From Sphingomonas cremea (GTDB taxonomy: Bacteria > Pseudomonadota > Alphaproteobacteria > Sphingomonadales > Sphingomonadaceae): DNA of 64,000 nucleotides. This document shows, in pieces, positions 18,572 to 27,524 of the stretch. The notes below the pieces were generated by a model. That model saw only the letters and a program-made list of their open reading frames with translations, did not search any database and was not told where the DNA came from. The stretch is from the NCBI RefSeq assembly GCF_021502585.1, contig NZ_JAKFGM010000001.1, positions 992,001 through 1,056,000 on the forward strand, written 5' to 3'. Positions within the stretch are counted from its first letter, which is position 1, and each line of letters begins with the position of its first letter. A program made the position numbers and the translations under genes.

Positions 18572-19612
18572 ATGACTCGACCAACGATGGAAAGCGCCAA
18601 AAGGATGCTGCGTCATAGCTCAGACGACGAGCCGGGTTACAGCCGTCAAAAGAAAGGGCGCTCCTGGGCCTATTTCGACGAACATGGCAAGCGGGTAACC
18701 GACCGCGCTGCGATCGACCGGCTGAACGCAATCGCGCTTCCTCCGGCCTATACCGACGCATGGTTCTGCAAGGACCCTGACGGCCACCTCCAGGCAACCG
18801 GCCGCGACGACCGCGGGCGCAAGCAATATCGCTATCACGAGCAATTTCGTTCGAAGCGCGACAATTCAAAATACGCCGGCTGCCGCGAATTCGGTGAGGC
18901 ACTGCCACGACTGCGCGCCAGGGTCGAGCGCGATCTCAAGAAACGCAAGCTGGAACGCACCACCGTGATCGCCGCGGTCGTGCGACTTCTCGATCGCGAG
19001 CATATCCGCGTAGGCAATGAAGAATATGCACGCGAAAACAAGAGCTTCGGCGCGACAACGCTGCGCGCCCGGCACGTGAAGCGGACAGGCGGCAAGCTCA
19101 AGATGCGGTTCGCGGGCAAAAGCGGTGTGATCCACGAAAAGACCATCACCGATCGCAGCCTGCAGCGCGTCGTCAAGAAATGCCAGGACCTGCCAGGGCA
19201 AATGCTGTTTCAATATGTGAACGGCGATGGCAATCCTCAGGCGGTCACCTCCGCTGACGTAAATGACTATATCCGCGACGCGACCGGAGGTGATTTCACC
19301 GCCAAGCATTTTCGCACCTGGGGCGCCAGCGTCCTCTTCTTCAAGCAAATGCTCGCCAAGGCCGAGGAGAAGCGCCTTAGCCTCAAGACCGCGCTCGAGC
19401 CGGTCGCCGAAGCGCTCGGCAACACGCCCGCCATCAGCCGCAAAAGCTACGTCCACCCGATGCTGATTGATGTGCTTCAGGAAGATCCCCGTGATCCGCT
19501 TCGCGGCTTCACCCCGCCGCCTGCGCGTCGTCGCTTGTCGAGCGCTGAAACCGCCTTCCTGGCCTTCCTCAAACGGAAGGGACGGAGCCGCAAGCGGGAC
19601 ACCGTGGCTTGA
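18572..19612 (+). CDS. DNA topoisomerase IB (poxvirus type)
   Basis: Relaxes supercoils through a 3'-phosphotyrosyl intermediate. The 346-residue product has the viral-type two-domain layout: N-terminal domain (~1-110), then the catalytic domain with VIAAVVRLLDREHIRVGNEEYARENKSFG... spanning ~130-155, the KHFRTWGASVL motif, and the active-site Tyr293 in ISRKSYVHP. ATG 18587 is an alternative start. Topoisomerase IB of this type is common but not universal in bacteria, usually alongside topo I, gyrase and topo IV (parC is at 51.6 kb). Confidence 0.95.
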   Translation: MTRPTMESAKRMLRHSSDDEPGYSRQKKGRSWAYFDEHGKRVTDRAAIDRLNAIALPPAYTDAWFCKDPDGHLQATGRDDRGRKQYRYHEQFRSKRDNSKYAGCREFGEALPRLRARVERDLKKRKLERTTVIAAVVRLLDREHIRVGNEEYARENKSFGATTLRARHVKRTGGKLKMRFAGKSGVIHEKTITDRSLQRVVKKCQDLPGQMLFQYVNGDGNPQAVTSADVNDYIRDATGGDFTAKHFRTWGASVLFFKQMLAKAEEKRLSLKTALEPVAEALGNTPAISRKSYVHPMLIDVLQEDPRDPLRGFTPPPARRRLSSAETAFLAFLKRKGRSRKRDTVA

Positions 19613-20775
19613 ACCTTGCCGCGTCCGCCTTCACAAGCCCGTTCATGAACAAGTTGGACGTGGCCACCGCTCCTCGAGAGTTTGGGAATGTCATCGATTG
19701 GCTGCTGGCCAATCTGGACCGGCTGGCGATCGGGGCAATCGTTGCTGCCGCCATCGTCGGCATCATGCTGGTCATGCGCTGGATTGGAAATCGAATCCTC
19801 GCAGGCGACACCGAAGTCCTCGGCTGGAAAGGCATAATCGGCCGTGTTCTTTCGAAAACCAGCGTCCTCTTCATGGTCGCGGCGGCGGTCGACATTGTCT
19901 GCACCTATACCGACGTTCCGCCCAAGCTCGCGCGCCTCGCCGACATATTCTTCATCATTGCTTCGACCTTGCAGGTGGCGATTTGGGCTCGCGAGGTCAT
20001 CATCGGCATGATCCGGGCCCGCGTCGGCGACGATCCGGCAAGTTCGACGCTGGGCAATGCGATGGCCATCATTCGCGTGCTGGTCAGCGTGGCCGTATTC
20101 GCCATCGCAATCATCGTCATCCTCGACAATCTTGGCGTCAACGTAACCGCGCTGGTGGCTGGCCTCGGCATCGGCGGCATTGCCATCGGCCTTGCCGCCC
20201 AAGGCATTTTCTCCGACTTGTTCGCCGCGCTTTCGATCCTCTTCGACAAGCCTTTTCGCCGCGGGGAGACGATCCGCTACGGTTCAGGCACCGATGTCAC
20301 GATCGGCACGGTCGAGCGCATCGGCCTCAAGACAACCCGCCTGCGCAGCCAGACTGGCGAGCAGGTCATCATGGCCAATACCAAGCTGCTGGAGCAGGAA
20401 GTTCGCAACCTGGCCGAAGCAAAGGTCAGGCGCGTCGCGCTGACGTTCAGCCTGACCTACCGGACATCGCCGGAAACGCTCGAACGATTGCCCGCGATAG
20501 CCGAAGACGTGATCAAGGCCGTCAAGACCGCGAAGCTTGTACGCTGCATCCCCACGGCATTTGCGCCAAGCTCGATCGATTGTGAGCTGGTCTATGACGA
20601 CCGCACCATCAACCCCGACACGCTGGCGCATCACAAGGCGGACGTCATCGTCGGCATCGCCCGCGCATTCGTGCGAGAGAAGATCGAGTTCGCTTACCCG
20701 ACCCAGACCACCTACACCGCCGCGCCGGACGGGACGCTGGTGATGCCCTGGGCTCCGCCAATCGACCGAAAATAG
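19609..20775 (+). CDS. MscS-family mechanosensitive channel
   Basis: 388 residues if started at TTG 19609, which overlaps the topoisomerase stop; ATG 19645 (MNKLDVATAP) is an in-frame alternative. Helices lie at ~37-62, 80-100, 103-125 and 140-165, with the pore-lining helix at ~175-200 (ALVAGLGIGGIAIGLAAQGIFSDLFAALSIL..., positions 20152-20245), which has the Gly/Ala packing of MscS TM3. The beta-domain (RRGETIRYG, then LRSQTGEQVIMANTKLL) and the alpha/beta C-terminus complete it. A tension-gated safety valve. Confidence 0.93.
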   Translation: MNLAASAFTSPFMNKLDVATAPREFGNVIDWLLANLDRLAIGAIVAAAIVGIMLVMRWIGNRILAGDTEVLGWKGIIGRVLSKTSVLFMVAAAVDIVCTYTDVPPKLARLADIFFIIASTLQVAIWAREVIIGMIRARVGDDPASSTLGNAMAIIRVLVSVAVFAIAIIVILDNLGVNVTALVAGLGIGGIAIGLAAQGIFSDLFAALSILFDKPFRRGETIRYGSGTDVTIGTVERIGLKTTRLRSQTGEQVIMANTKLLEQEVRNLAEAKVRRVALTFSLTYRTSPETLERLPAIAEDVIKAVKTAKLVRCIPTAFAPSSIDCELVYDDRTINPDTLAHHKADVIVGIARAFVREKIEFAYPTQTTYTAAPDGTLVMPWAPPIDRK

Positions 20776-20841
20776 GCTTGCCGTAGCGTCGGCGGCGCGG
20801 GCCTTGCCAGCATCGCTCGGCGAGGCCTAGGACATCGGCCG

Positions 20842-21297
20842 ATGCCCATTTCCACGCTCGACGAAATCCGCTCCAAGATCGGCCAGCCGGTCGGTTCCTC
20901 CGACTGGATCGAGGTCGGCCAGGACCGCATCAGCCAATTCGCCGACGCGACCGAGGATCACCAGTTCATCCACGTCGATCCCAAGGCCGCGGAGGCGGCC
21001 GGTTTGGGCGGGACCATCGCCCATGGCTTCCTGTCGCTGTCGCTGCTCAGCCGCATGGCCGCCGACGTCATGCTGATCCCCGACACCACTAAAATGGCGC
21101 TCAATTACGGCCTCGACCGCGTTCGCTTCCTAGCCCCGGTCAAGGCTGGGAAGCGCGTCCGCGGCCATTTCACGCTGGATGGGATCGACGAGAAATCTCC
21201 CGGACAGCTGCTCATCCGCCAGACCGTCACGGTCGAGATTGAGGGCGAGGACAAACCCGCCCTCACCGCCCAGTGGCTCGGCCTGATTTTTACCTAG
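20842..21297 (+). CDS. MaoC-family hot-dog dehydratase
   Basis: 151 residues with the (R)-specific enoyl-CoA hydratase/NodN-like signature: [16 protein letters not shown] (catalytic Asp and His), then [16 protein letters not shown]. Lies 11 nt upstream of a thiolase with which it probably forms an operon. The likely role is hydration of an enoyl-CoA in fatty-acid or PHA-related metabolism; a PHB depolymerase gene is 8 kb away. Confidence 0.9.
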   Translation: MPISTLDEIRSKIGQPVGSSDWIEVGQDRISQFADATEDHQFIHVDPKAAEAAGLGGTIAHGFLSLSLLSRMAADVMLIPDTTKMALNYGLDRVRFLAPVKAGKRVRGHFTLDGIDEKSPGQLLIRQTVTVEIEGEDKPALTAQWLGLIFT

Positions 21298-21308
21298 GAG
21301 AACCCCCA

Positions 21309-22493
21309 ATGTCCGTCCGCGACGCCGTCATCGTCTCCACCGCCCGCACGCCGATCGGCCGCGCTTACAAGGGCGCGTTCAATGCCACCGCCGGCGCCAC
21401 CCTCGGCGCGCTTTCGCTCGCACCCGCAATCGAACGCGCGGGGATCGAGGCAGGCGAAATAGACGACGTCGTATGGGGTTGCGTCCTGACCCAGGGCACC
21501 CAGGCCGGCAACATCGGCCGCCAGGTCGCGCTCCGCGCCGGATGCCCGGTAACCGTCAGCGCTCAGACTATCGACCGCCAATGCGCGTCGGGCCTCATGG
21601 CGATCGCCACCGCCGCCAAGCAGGTCATTATCGATCGCATGGATATCGTCGCCGCCGGCGGCCAGGATTCGATCAGCCTTGTACAGACGCCGGAGATGCG
21701 GATCAGCGGAGATCCCTCGCTGATTGCCATGCACAAGGACGTCTACATGCCGATGCTGGGGACCGCCGAGACCGTCGCCCAGCGTTACGGCATCAGCCGC
21801 GAGGCGCAGGACGAATATGCGCTCCAGTCGCAGCAGCGCACCGCCGCCGCCCAGGCCGAGGGCCGCCTGTCGGCCGAGATCGTCCCCGTTACGACCAACA
21901 TGGCCATCAAGGACAAGGAAACCGGCGAGGTCTCGTTCAAGGAAGTGACCATCGACAAGGATGAGGGCAACCGTCCCGACACCACGTTGGAAGGTCTATC
22001 CTCGCTCCAGCCGGTGCTGGGCCCGGGCACCAGCATCACTGCCGGCAACGCCAGCCAGCTGAGCGACGGCTCGTCGGCTTGCGTCATCATGGATGCCGCT
22101 GCCGCCGAGAAGCGCGGGCTGGAACCGCTCGGCCGCTACATCGGCATGGCGGTCGCTGGCACCGAGCCCGACGAGATGGGCATCGGCCCGGTGTTCGCGA
22201 TTCCCAAGTTGCTCCAGCGTTTCGGCCTCAAGATGGACGACATCGGCCTGTGGGAATTGAACGAGGCGTTCGCGGTGCAAGTCCTATACTGCCGCGACAA
22301 ACTCGGCATTCCCAATGACATCTTGAACGTCGATGGCGGCGCCATCTCGATTGGCCACCCCTACGGAATGTCAGGCGCGCGCCTGACCGGCCATACGCTG
22401 ATCGAAGGCAAGCGCCGGGGCGCCAAATATGTCGTTGCGACGATGTGCATCGGCGGCGGAATGGGCGCGGCGGGCCTGTTTGAGGTGCTCTGA
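21309..22493 (+). CDS. Acetyl-CoA C-acyltransferase (thiolase)
   Basis: 394 residues from ATG 21309, after AGGAGAACC. All thiolase catalytic elements are visible: nucleophilic Cys92 in [28 protein letters not shown] with the activating His, and the C-terminal [10 protein letters not shown] with the second cysteine. Whether it runs in the degradative (3-ketoacyl-CoA) or biosynthetic (acetoacetyl-CoA) direction cannot be told from sequence. Operon with maoC-like gene. Confidence 0.95.
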   Translation: MSVRDAVIVSTARTPIGRAYKGAFNATAGATLGALSLAPAIERAGIEAGEIDDVVWGCVLTQGTQAGNIGRQVALRAGCPVTVSAQTIDRQCASGLMAIATAAKQVIIDRMDIVAAGGQDSISLVQTPEMRISGDPSLIAMHKDVYMPMLGTAETVAQRYGISREAQDEYALQSQQRTAAAQAEGRLSAEIVPVTTNMAIKDKETGEVSFKEVTIDKDEGNRPDTTLEGLSSLQPVLGPGTSITAGNASQLSDGSSACVIMDAAAAEKRGLEPLGRYIGMAVAGTEPDEMGIGPVFAIPKLLQRFGLKMDDIGLWELNEAFAVQVLYCRDKLGIPNDILNVDGGAISIGHPYGMSGARLTGHTLIEGKRRGAKYVVATMCIGGGMGAAGLFEVL

Positions 22494-22534
22494 GTCTTGA
22501 CGGCACCGCAACGATCCTTGCGCGTTAGGGCCGA

Positions 22535-23140
22535 ATGACGCCGGTCGAACTCGTCGCCCTCGCCGCCTCCACCAGCCTGCTGGCTGGCTGGCGGCTTTAC
22601 TTGGTGACCTTGGTCACTGGACTGGCGATGAAGTTCGGCTGGATCGCCCTTCCCGAGCATCTCCATGCGCTCGACGTGCTCGCCAATCCCTGGGTGTTAG
22701 GCATCGCCGCGGTCGGCACTTTCATGGAATTCTTCGCCGACAAGATCGCCTGGGTCGATAGCGCCTGGGATACGGTCCACAGCATTATCCGCCCGCTTGG
22801 GGGCGCGCTGCTCAGCCTCGCCATCGTCGATAGCGCCGATCCGGCCTGGCAGGTCGGCAGCTTCCTGCTGGGCGGCGGCGCCGCGCTGGTCGCTCATGCC
22901 GGCAAGGCAGGCGCGCGAACGCTGGTAAACGTCAGTCCCGAGCCCTTCTCCAATGTTATCGTCTCTACCGCAGAGGATGTGGCGACCGGCGGCCTCCTGG
23001 CCCTGGCCATCGCCAATCCGATTGCTGCGGCGATCATCGCGGTAGGTTTGGTATTGCTGTCTCTCTGGCTCGTAATTTCCGCCCGCCGCGCCTTGCGTCG
23101 CCTCATCGATCGTTTGAATCCGCCCCGGATTGGCGTGTGA
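22535..23140 (+). CDS. DUF4126 membrane protein
   Basis: 201 residues with four or five hydrophobic segments (about 5-25, 50-66, 85-100, 105-125, 150-180). The pattern MEFFADKIAWVDSAWDTVHSIIRPLGGALL followed by SPEPFSNVIVSTAED is the DUF4126 signature. Function unknown for the family. The stop overlaps the GTG of the following MFS gene by 4 nt, so the two are translationally coupled. Confidence 0.88.
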   Translation: MTPVELVALAASTSLLAGWRLYLVTLVTGLAMKFGWIALPEHLHALDVLANPWVLGIAAVGTFMEFFADKIAWVDSAWDTVHSIIRPLGGALLSLAIVDSADPAWQVGSFLLGGGAALVAHAGKAGARTLVNVSPEPFSNVIVSTAEDVATGGLLALAIANPIAAAIIAVGLVLLSLWLVISARRALRRLIDRLNPPRIGV

Positions 23141-24534
23141 ACCGAGAAACGTCTTCGGCCCGGCACGAGCCACGCTGGACGCTGGTCATGTCGATCGCCG
23201 CCTCCTCGCTCAGCTTCATCGACGGATCCATCCTCAACGTCGCCCTTCCCACGATCCGCGCGGGAACCGGCGCCGGTGCCGCCGAGGTACAATGGGTCGT
23301 CAATGTTTACACATTGCCGCTCGCGGCGCTGATCCTGCTGGGCGGCGCGCTCGGCGACCACCAGGGGCGCCGGCGCTGGCTGGTAATCGGAACCACCCTG
23401 TTTGGCCTTGGCTCCCTGGCCTGCGCCCTCAGCGGGTCGCTCGAACCGCTCCTCGCCGGCCGCGCGCTGCAGGGGATTGGTGCGGGCTTGCTGCTCCCCA
23501 ACAGCCTGGCGCTGCTCAATGGTGCCTATGATGGCGAGGCCCGCGGCCGTGCCATCGGGACGTGGGCAGCGTCGGGAGCGATCGCGGCGGCAATCGCCCC
23601 GATGATCGGCGGCTGGCTGGTCCAGAATGTCGGCTGGCCGAGCATTTTCTACATCAACCTGCCCTTTGTCGCCGCCGCGATATTTATCGCGCAGACAAAG
23701 GTTGGGGAGGTCAAGGAGCCTGAAAAGGCAAGGCTCGATTTGATTGGAGCTTTGCTCGCGACCCTCGGGCTAGGCGCCGCCACCTACGGCCTGACTTTAT
23801 GGTCGCAGACATTTTCGCTCACACCGGCCGCGTCGGTCGGATTGGCCGCCGGAGCCGTCCTGTTGCTCATATTCCTGCTTTGGGAACGGCGCCTTGGCCT
23901 GAAGGCGATGGTTCCGCTGTCATTGTTCGACAATCGCTGCTTCTCGGCGCTCAACCTGCTGACCTTCCTGCTCTACGGGGCATTCGGCGGCGCCATGCTG
24001 CTCATTCCCTATGTGCTGATCGAGGCCGGCGGCTATTCGCCGATCCAGGCCGGCCTGTCGCTCCTTCCACTCTCGATCCTGCTCGGCCTTGCGTCACCCA
24101 TCATGGGCAAGCTCGCGGTGCGGGTCGGGCCGAAGCTGCCCTTGACCCTCGGCCCGATCATCGTCGGCGCCGGCCTGATCCTCGCCACGCGGATTGCGTC
24201 GGACCAGGCCTATTGGACCAACGCCTTCCCGGCGATCCTCGTCATGTCGATCGGAATGACCCTGGCGGTGGCGCCGCTGACCAGCACCGTCCTGGCCGCG
24301 GTCGACAAGCACCAGACGGGAATGGCATCAGGCTTCAACAGCGCGGTGGCGCGGCTTGGCGGATTGATCGTGGTCGCGCTACTTGGCGCGGTCCTGGCCG
24401 GTACTGGCGACGCCTTGTTAGCGCCATTTGCCAAAGCACTGATCGCAATGGGCATTATCGCCGCGCTCGGTGGACTTTGCGCCCTGTTCGGCCTGCGCGG
24501 TCAATGGATTCGAAACCCCGAGCCATTGAGCTGA
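23137..24534 (+). CDS. DHA2-type MFS transporter (EmrB/QacA-like)
   Basis: 465 residues starting at GTG 23137 inside the DUF4126 stop. The helix-1 SFIDGSILNVALPTI motif and GGALGDHQGRRR loop are diagnostic for the 14-helix DHA2 drug:H+ antiporter branch, as is the GAGAAEVQWVVNVYTL helix-2 region. Probably exports a drug, detergent or metabolite. No EmrA-type membrane fusion partner is adjacent. Confidence 0.92.
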   Translation: MNRETSSARHEPRWTLVMSIAASSLSFIDGSILNVALPTIRAGTGAGAAEVQWVVNVYTLPLAALILLGGALGDHQGRRRWLVIGTTLFGLGSLACALSGSLEPLLAGRALQGIGAGLLLPNSLALLNGAYDGEARGRAIGTWAASGAIAAAIAPMIGGWLVQNVGWPSIFYINLPFVAAAIFIAQTKVGEVKEPEKARLDLIGALLATLGLGAATYGLTLWSQTFSLTPAASVGLAAGAVLLLIFLLWERRLGLKAMVPLSLFDNRCFSALNLLTFLLYGAFGGAMLLIPYVLIEAGGYSPIQAGLSLLPLSILLGLASPIMGKLAVRVGPKLPLTLGPIIVGAGLILATRIASDQAYWTNAFPAILVMSIGMTLAVAPLTSTVLAAVDKHQTGMASGFNSAVARLGGLIVVALLGAVLAGTGDALLAPFAKALIAMGIIAALGGLCALFGLRGQWIRNPEPLS

Positions 24535-24587
24535 TTGAACTGTCTGCCTCGACGCGGGTTTGAACCGGCAATCAGGAGGTTTCGCTT

Positions 24588-24836
24588 ATGCCCGAATCCG
24601 CAACCCCGCTGGCCCAGCGCATTGCCCGGGTGCTCGCCGGATCGCAGCTTAGCAGCAATGCCGAGGGCAGCGATCCCTCAGCCGGCAGCAAGGTCGACGC
24701 GGCCTGGCCGGAGCATATGAACCAGGCGTTGGCCGTGCTGCACACCATGCGCGAACCGGACGAGAAAATGGCCGCCGCAGGGGATACCGAGACCTGGCGG
24801 AAGATGGTCAAAGTGGCGATCCGGCAAGCCGAATAG
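24588..24836 (+). CDS. Small soluble hypothetical protein
   Basis: 82 residues behind a perfect AGGAGG ribosome-binding site. The sequence is polar with a helical C-terminus (HMNQALAVLHTMREPDEKMAAAGDTETWRKMVKVAI). No signal, metal site or known domain. It sits alone between the MFS transporter and the TPR protein. Confidence 0.75.
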   Translation: MPESATPLAQRIARVLAGSQLSSNAEGSDPSAGSKVDAAWPEHMNQALAVLHTMREPDEKMAAAGDTETWRKMVKVAIRQAE

Positions 24837-24910
24837 CAGCAGCGCAAGCGCTACCGCGACTCCCGTATATTTTGTGATAAATAACCACCTCGACTCAGTG
24901 GGAGGTGGCA

Positions 24911-26680
24911 ATGAATCGCGTAGATCGCGCAGCATTGGCCCTGGCGTCGACCACATTGTTTGGCGCCTCGGCCCCTCTGGAATTTTCTTCTCAAACGCTA
25001 TCAATGCTGGATCCGTCGGCGGCCTTTACGGCGCTTTGCGGCGGAGGCGGCAGTCCCTCGATGCGGGGCAAGCTGGCCATGTCAGCGGCAATCGTCCAGG
25101 CGATGGCTCAATCTCCAGCGGGCATCCGGCTCTACGACGGGTTGGGCAAGGTCCACTTCCCGATCACGACGGCCAGCCCAGAGGCCCAGCGCTATTTCGA
25201 CCAGGGGATGGCGTTCGCTTATGGCTTCAACCACGCCGCCGCGATCGCCTCCTTCCGGGAGGCTCAGCGGCTCGATCCCTCCTGCGCCATGTGCTGGTGG
25301 GGCGAATCCCTCGCCTATGGCCCCAACATCAATGCACCGCTGACGCCCGACGCCAATGAGTTGGCATTGAAAGCGATTGCCCGGGCGCAGCAATTGTCGA
25401 CCAGCGTAACGCCGCCGGAGCGGGCGCTGATCATGGCCCTGACCAAGCGCTATTCGGCAGATCCCAATGCGAAACGGACCGATCTCGACGGCGCCTATGC
25501 CGACGCGATGCTGACCATTGCGCGCTATTATCCGCAGCATGACGACATAGCATTGTTGGCCGCGGAATCGGCGATGGACACATTGCCTTGGGACTATTGG
25601 GAACCAGACAAGCAAAGCGCCAAGCCGCGGCTCGGTGAGGCTATTCGCCTGGTCGAGATGGTCATGGCACGCAACCCGGACCACCCGCAGGGCGCGCACC
25701 TCTATATCCACCTGATGGAAAATGGTCCGGACCCGAAGCGCGCCGAAGCGGCGGCCGACCGGCTGTCGAGGCCGCTTGCCGGCGACGCCGGGCACCTCGT
25801 CCACATGCCGGCGCACATCTACTACCGGCTGGGCCGGTGGAAGGATTCCATCCGCGTCAACATCGACGCCGCCCATCAGGACGAGGCCTATATCAAGGAA
25901 TCCGGGGACAAAGGTTTCGTCCGCTACGGATATTATCCGCATAACGTCCATTTCATCGTGACGTCCGCCCAAATGGGCGGCGACCTGCCGACCGCGATCA
26001 GCGAAGCGAAGCGGCTTGCATCCATCGTCGATGCCGGCACCGCGGCGCAGCTTGCCTGGGTGCAGGCGATCAATGCCGCGCCATATTTCGCGACGCTGCA
26101 ATTCGCCTCACCGGCGGAAGTGCTTGCAATGCCGGAACCCGATCCGCGCCTCGTATACGTCCAGGGAATCCGCCATTATGTTCGCGCGGTTGCCTACGCC
26201 GAACAGAACAACCGGCGCGGCTTCGACAGGGAACTGGCCGATCTCAAGCGCCTGCAAGGCTCCGAATTGCTAAAGCCGATGGTCGACCAGGGCATGCCGG
26301 CGCCCGACCTCCTGGCGCTGGCGGAACATGTCGCACTGGGCAAGCAGGCCTCGTTCCGTGGCCGCCACTTGCAGGCCGCCGATCACTTCCGTGCGGCGCT
26401 CGCGATAGAGAACGGCATTCCCTACATGGAACCGCCCTGGTGGTATTATCCTGTCAACCAGTCGCTGGGCGCAGCCCTCTACCGCGCCGGAAAATATGAG
26501 GAGGCGCGCCAAGCCTTCACCGCCGCGCTTGCCAAATATCCGGGTAACGGCTGGGCGCTCTACGGGCTGGCGATGGCCGAACGGGCGCAGGGCCGCCCGG
26601 CCCAGGCAGCGGCGGCCAGGGCAGCGCTGGGCCGCGCCTGGCTGGGCGACTATCGCTGGCTGAAGATGGAGCGAATTTAA
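24911..26680 (+). CDS. Exported tetratricopeptide-repeat protein
   Basis: 589 residues from ATG 24911, preceded by GGAGG. An N-terminal hydrophobic stretch (~6-22) suggests export. TPR-like helices begin at ~95 (YFDQGMAFAYGFNHAAAIASFREAQRLDP) with the unusual CAMCWWGESLAYGPNINAPL insertion, and recur at ~490-575 (ALYRAGKYEEARQAFTAALAKYPGNGWALYGLAMAERAQGR). Two close cysteines (CAMC) might bind metal or form a disulfide. The family is known as TPR proteins of unknown function; a scaffold role is inferred. Confidence 0.85.
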   Translation: MNRVDRAALALASTTLFGASAPLEFSSQTLSMLDPSAAFTALCGGGGSPSMRGKLAMSAAIVQAMAQSPAGIRLYDGLGKVHFPITTASPEAQRYFDQGMAFAYGFNHAAAIASFREAQRLDPSCAMCWWGESLAYGPNINAPLTPDANELALKAIARAQQLSTSVTPPERALIMALTKRYSADPNAKRTDLDGAYADAMLTIARYYPQHDDIALLAAESAMDTLPWDYWEPDKQSAKPRLGEAIRLVEMVMARNPDHPQGAHLYIHLMENGPDPKRAEAAADRLSRPLAGDAGHLVHMPAHIYYRLGRWKDSIRVNIDAAHQDEAYIKESGDKGFVRYGYYPHNVHFIVTSAQMGGDLPTAISEAKRLASIVDAGTAAQLAWVQAINAAPYFATLQFASPAEVLAMPEPDPRLVYVQGIRHYVRAVAYAEQNNRRGFDRELADLKRLQGSELLKPMVDQGMPAPDLLALAEHVALGKQASFRGRHLQAADHFRAALAIENGIPYMEPPWWYYPVNQSLGAALYRAGKYEEARQAFTAALAKYPGNGWALYGLAMAERAQGRPAQAAAARAALGRAWLGDYRWLKMERI

Positions 26681-26682
26681 GG

Positions 26683-27450
26683 CTAGAAAGCGAGCAGGAA
26701 GTCGGTGAACCGGTACCAGGCGTCGCTATAGCCGACCACCAGCCGCAACACTTGTACCGCAATCGTCACGCCAAAACCCCACCAATAGGCCGGATGGACT
26801 CGGCCTTGGCTGCGCCAATCGTGAACCATGGCCGCGACGATCAATAGTACGACCAGGGAAACCGGAACCATCGTCCGTTCGATCGGCAAAGGCGGCGCGA
26901 GCCCCGGCCGAAGCCCTGGTCCTCCACCGGTCGCGGCGAGGAAGAAAAAGCGCGCTACGGCCGCTTGCAGCAAGGCGGTGGTGGCCAGCAGCATCTGCCG
27001 CTTGTGCCATTCCGGCCGCTTGAGATTGACCACCGCCGCAGCGACAAATCCCGCAAACAGCAGCACCGCCGTAACCGGTACAATAGTGAAAGCGCGCGCC
27101 CCGTCGCCATACCCTAGATCAAGCCTCGCCTGGAGGCCCTCGATGGTAACCGCTAGGCCGGTGAACAGCATCGCCGTCGCAAGCGAAATGCCGAGCAGTC
27201 CCCACGCCCGGTGCTTTTTGATCTTGCCGTTGGCGACCAGTAAAGCCTGCGACAGGAAGAACACGGTCCAAAGCGAAAACAGCAAGCCGTGGAGGTGCAT
27301 CATCGGCGAGCCGGTGAATGTACCTTGGGCAATCTGCAGCCAGTAAGTCTCGAAGAAGCCGCCGAAAGCGATGGCCACGAAGATCGCCGCCATCGTCACG
27401 TAGAATTTGCCGACCATCGGTCGCCGGCGCGGGGCTTCAATCGTTGCCAT
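26683..27450 (-). CDS. Seven-helix membrane protein of unknown function
   Basis: 255 residues with about seven hydrophobic helices (near 17-37, 52-72, 82-102, 125-145, 155-175, 195-215, 225-243). Conserved-looking histidines occur in MMHLHGLLFSLW and KKHRAWG, reminiscent of haem-binding four-helix membrane families, but I cannot place it. It ends 2 nt from the convergent TPR gene. Confidence 0.75.
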   Translation of the reverse strand: MATIEAPRRRPMVGKFYVTMAAIFVAIAFGGFFETYWLQIAQGTFTGSPMMHLHGLLFSLWTVFFLSQALLVANGKIKKHRAWGLLGISLATAMLFTGLAVTIEGLQARLDLGYGDGARAFTIVPVTAVLLFAGFVAAAVVNLKRPEWHKRQMLLATTALLQAAVARFFFLAATGGGPGLRPGLAPPLPIERTMVPVSLVVLLIVAAMVHDWRSQGRVHPAYWWGFGVTIAVQVLRLVVGYSDAWYRFTDFLLAF

Positions 27451-27524
27451 GGCACTGTTCCCCTGCCGGCGTCACGCCGACGGGATTAGCTTAGCGAAGA
27501 ACGGCTGAAGACTCTAGGCAGCGC

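Noticed and set aside
25082-26101. 339-codon minus-strand frame
   Set aside because: Antisense to the TPR protein gene; no recognisable protein features.
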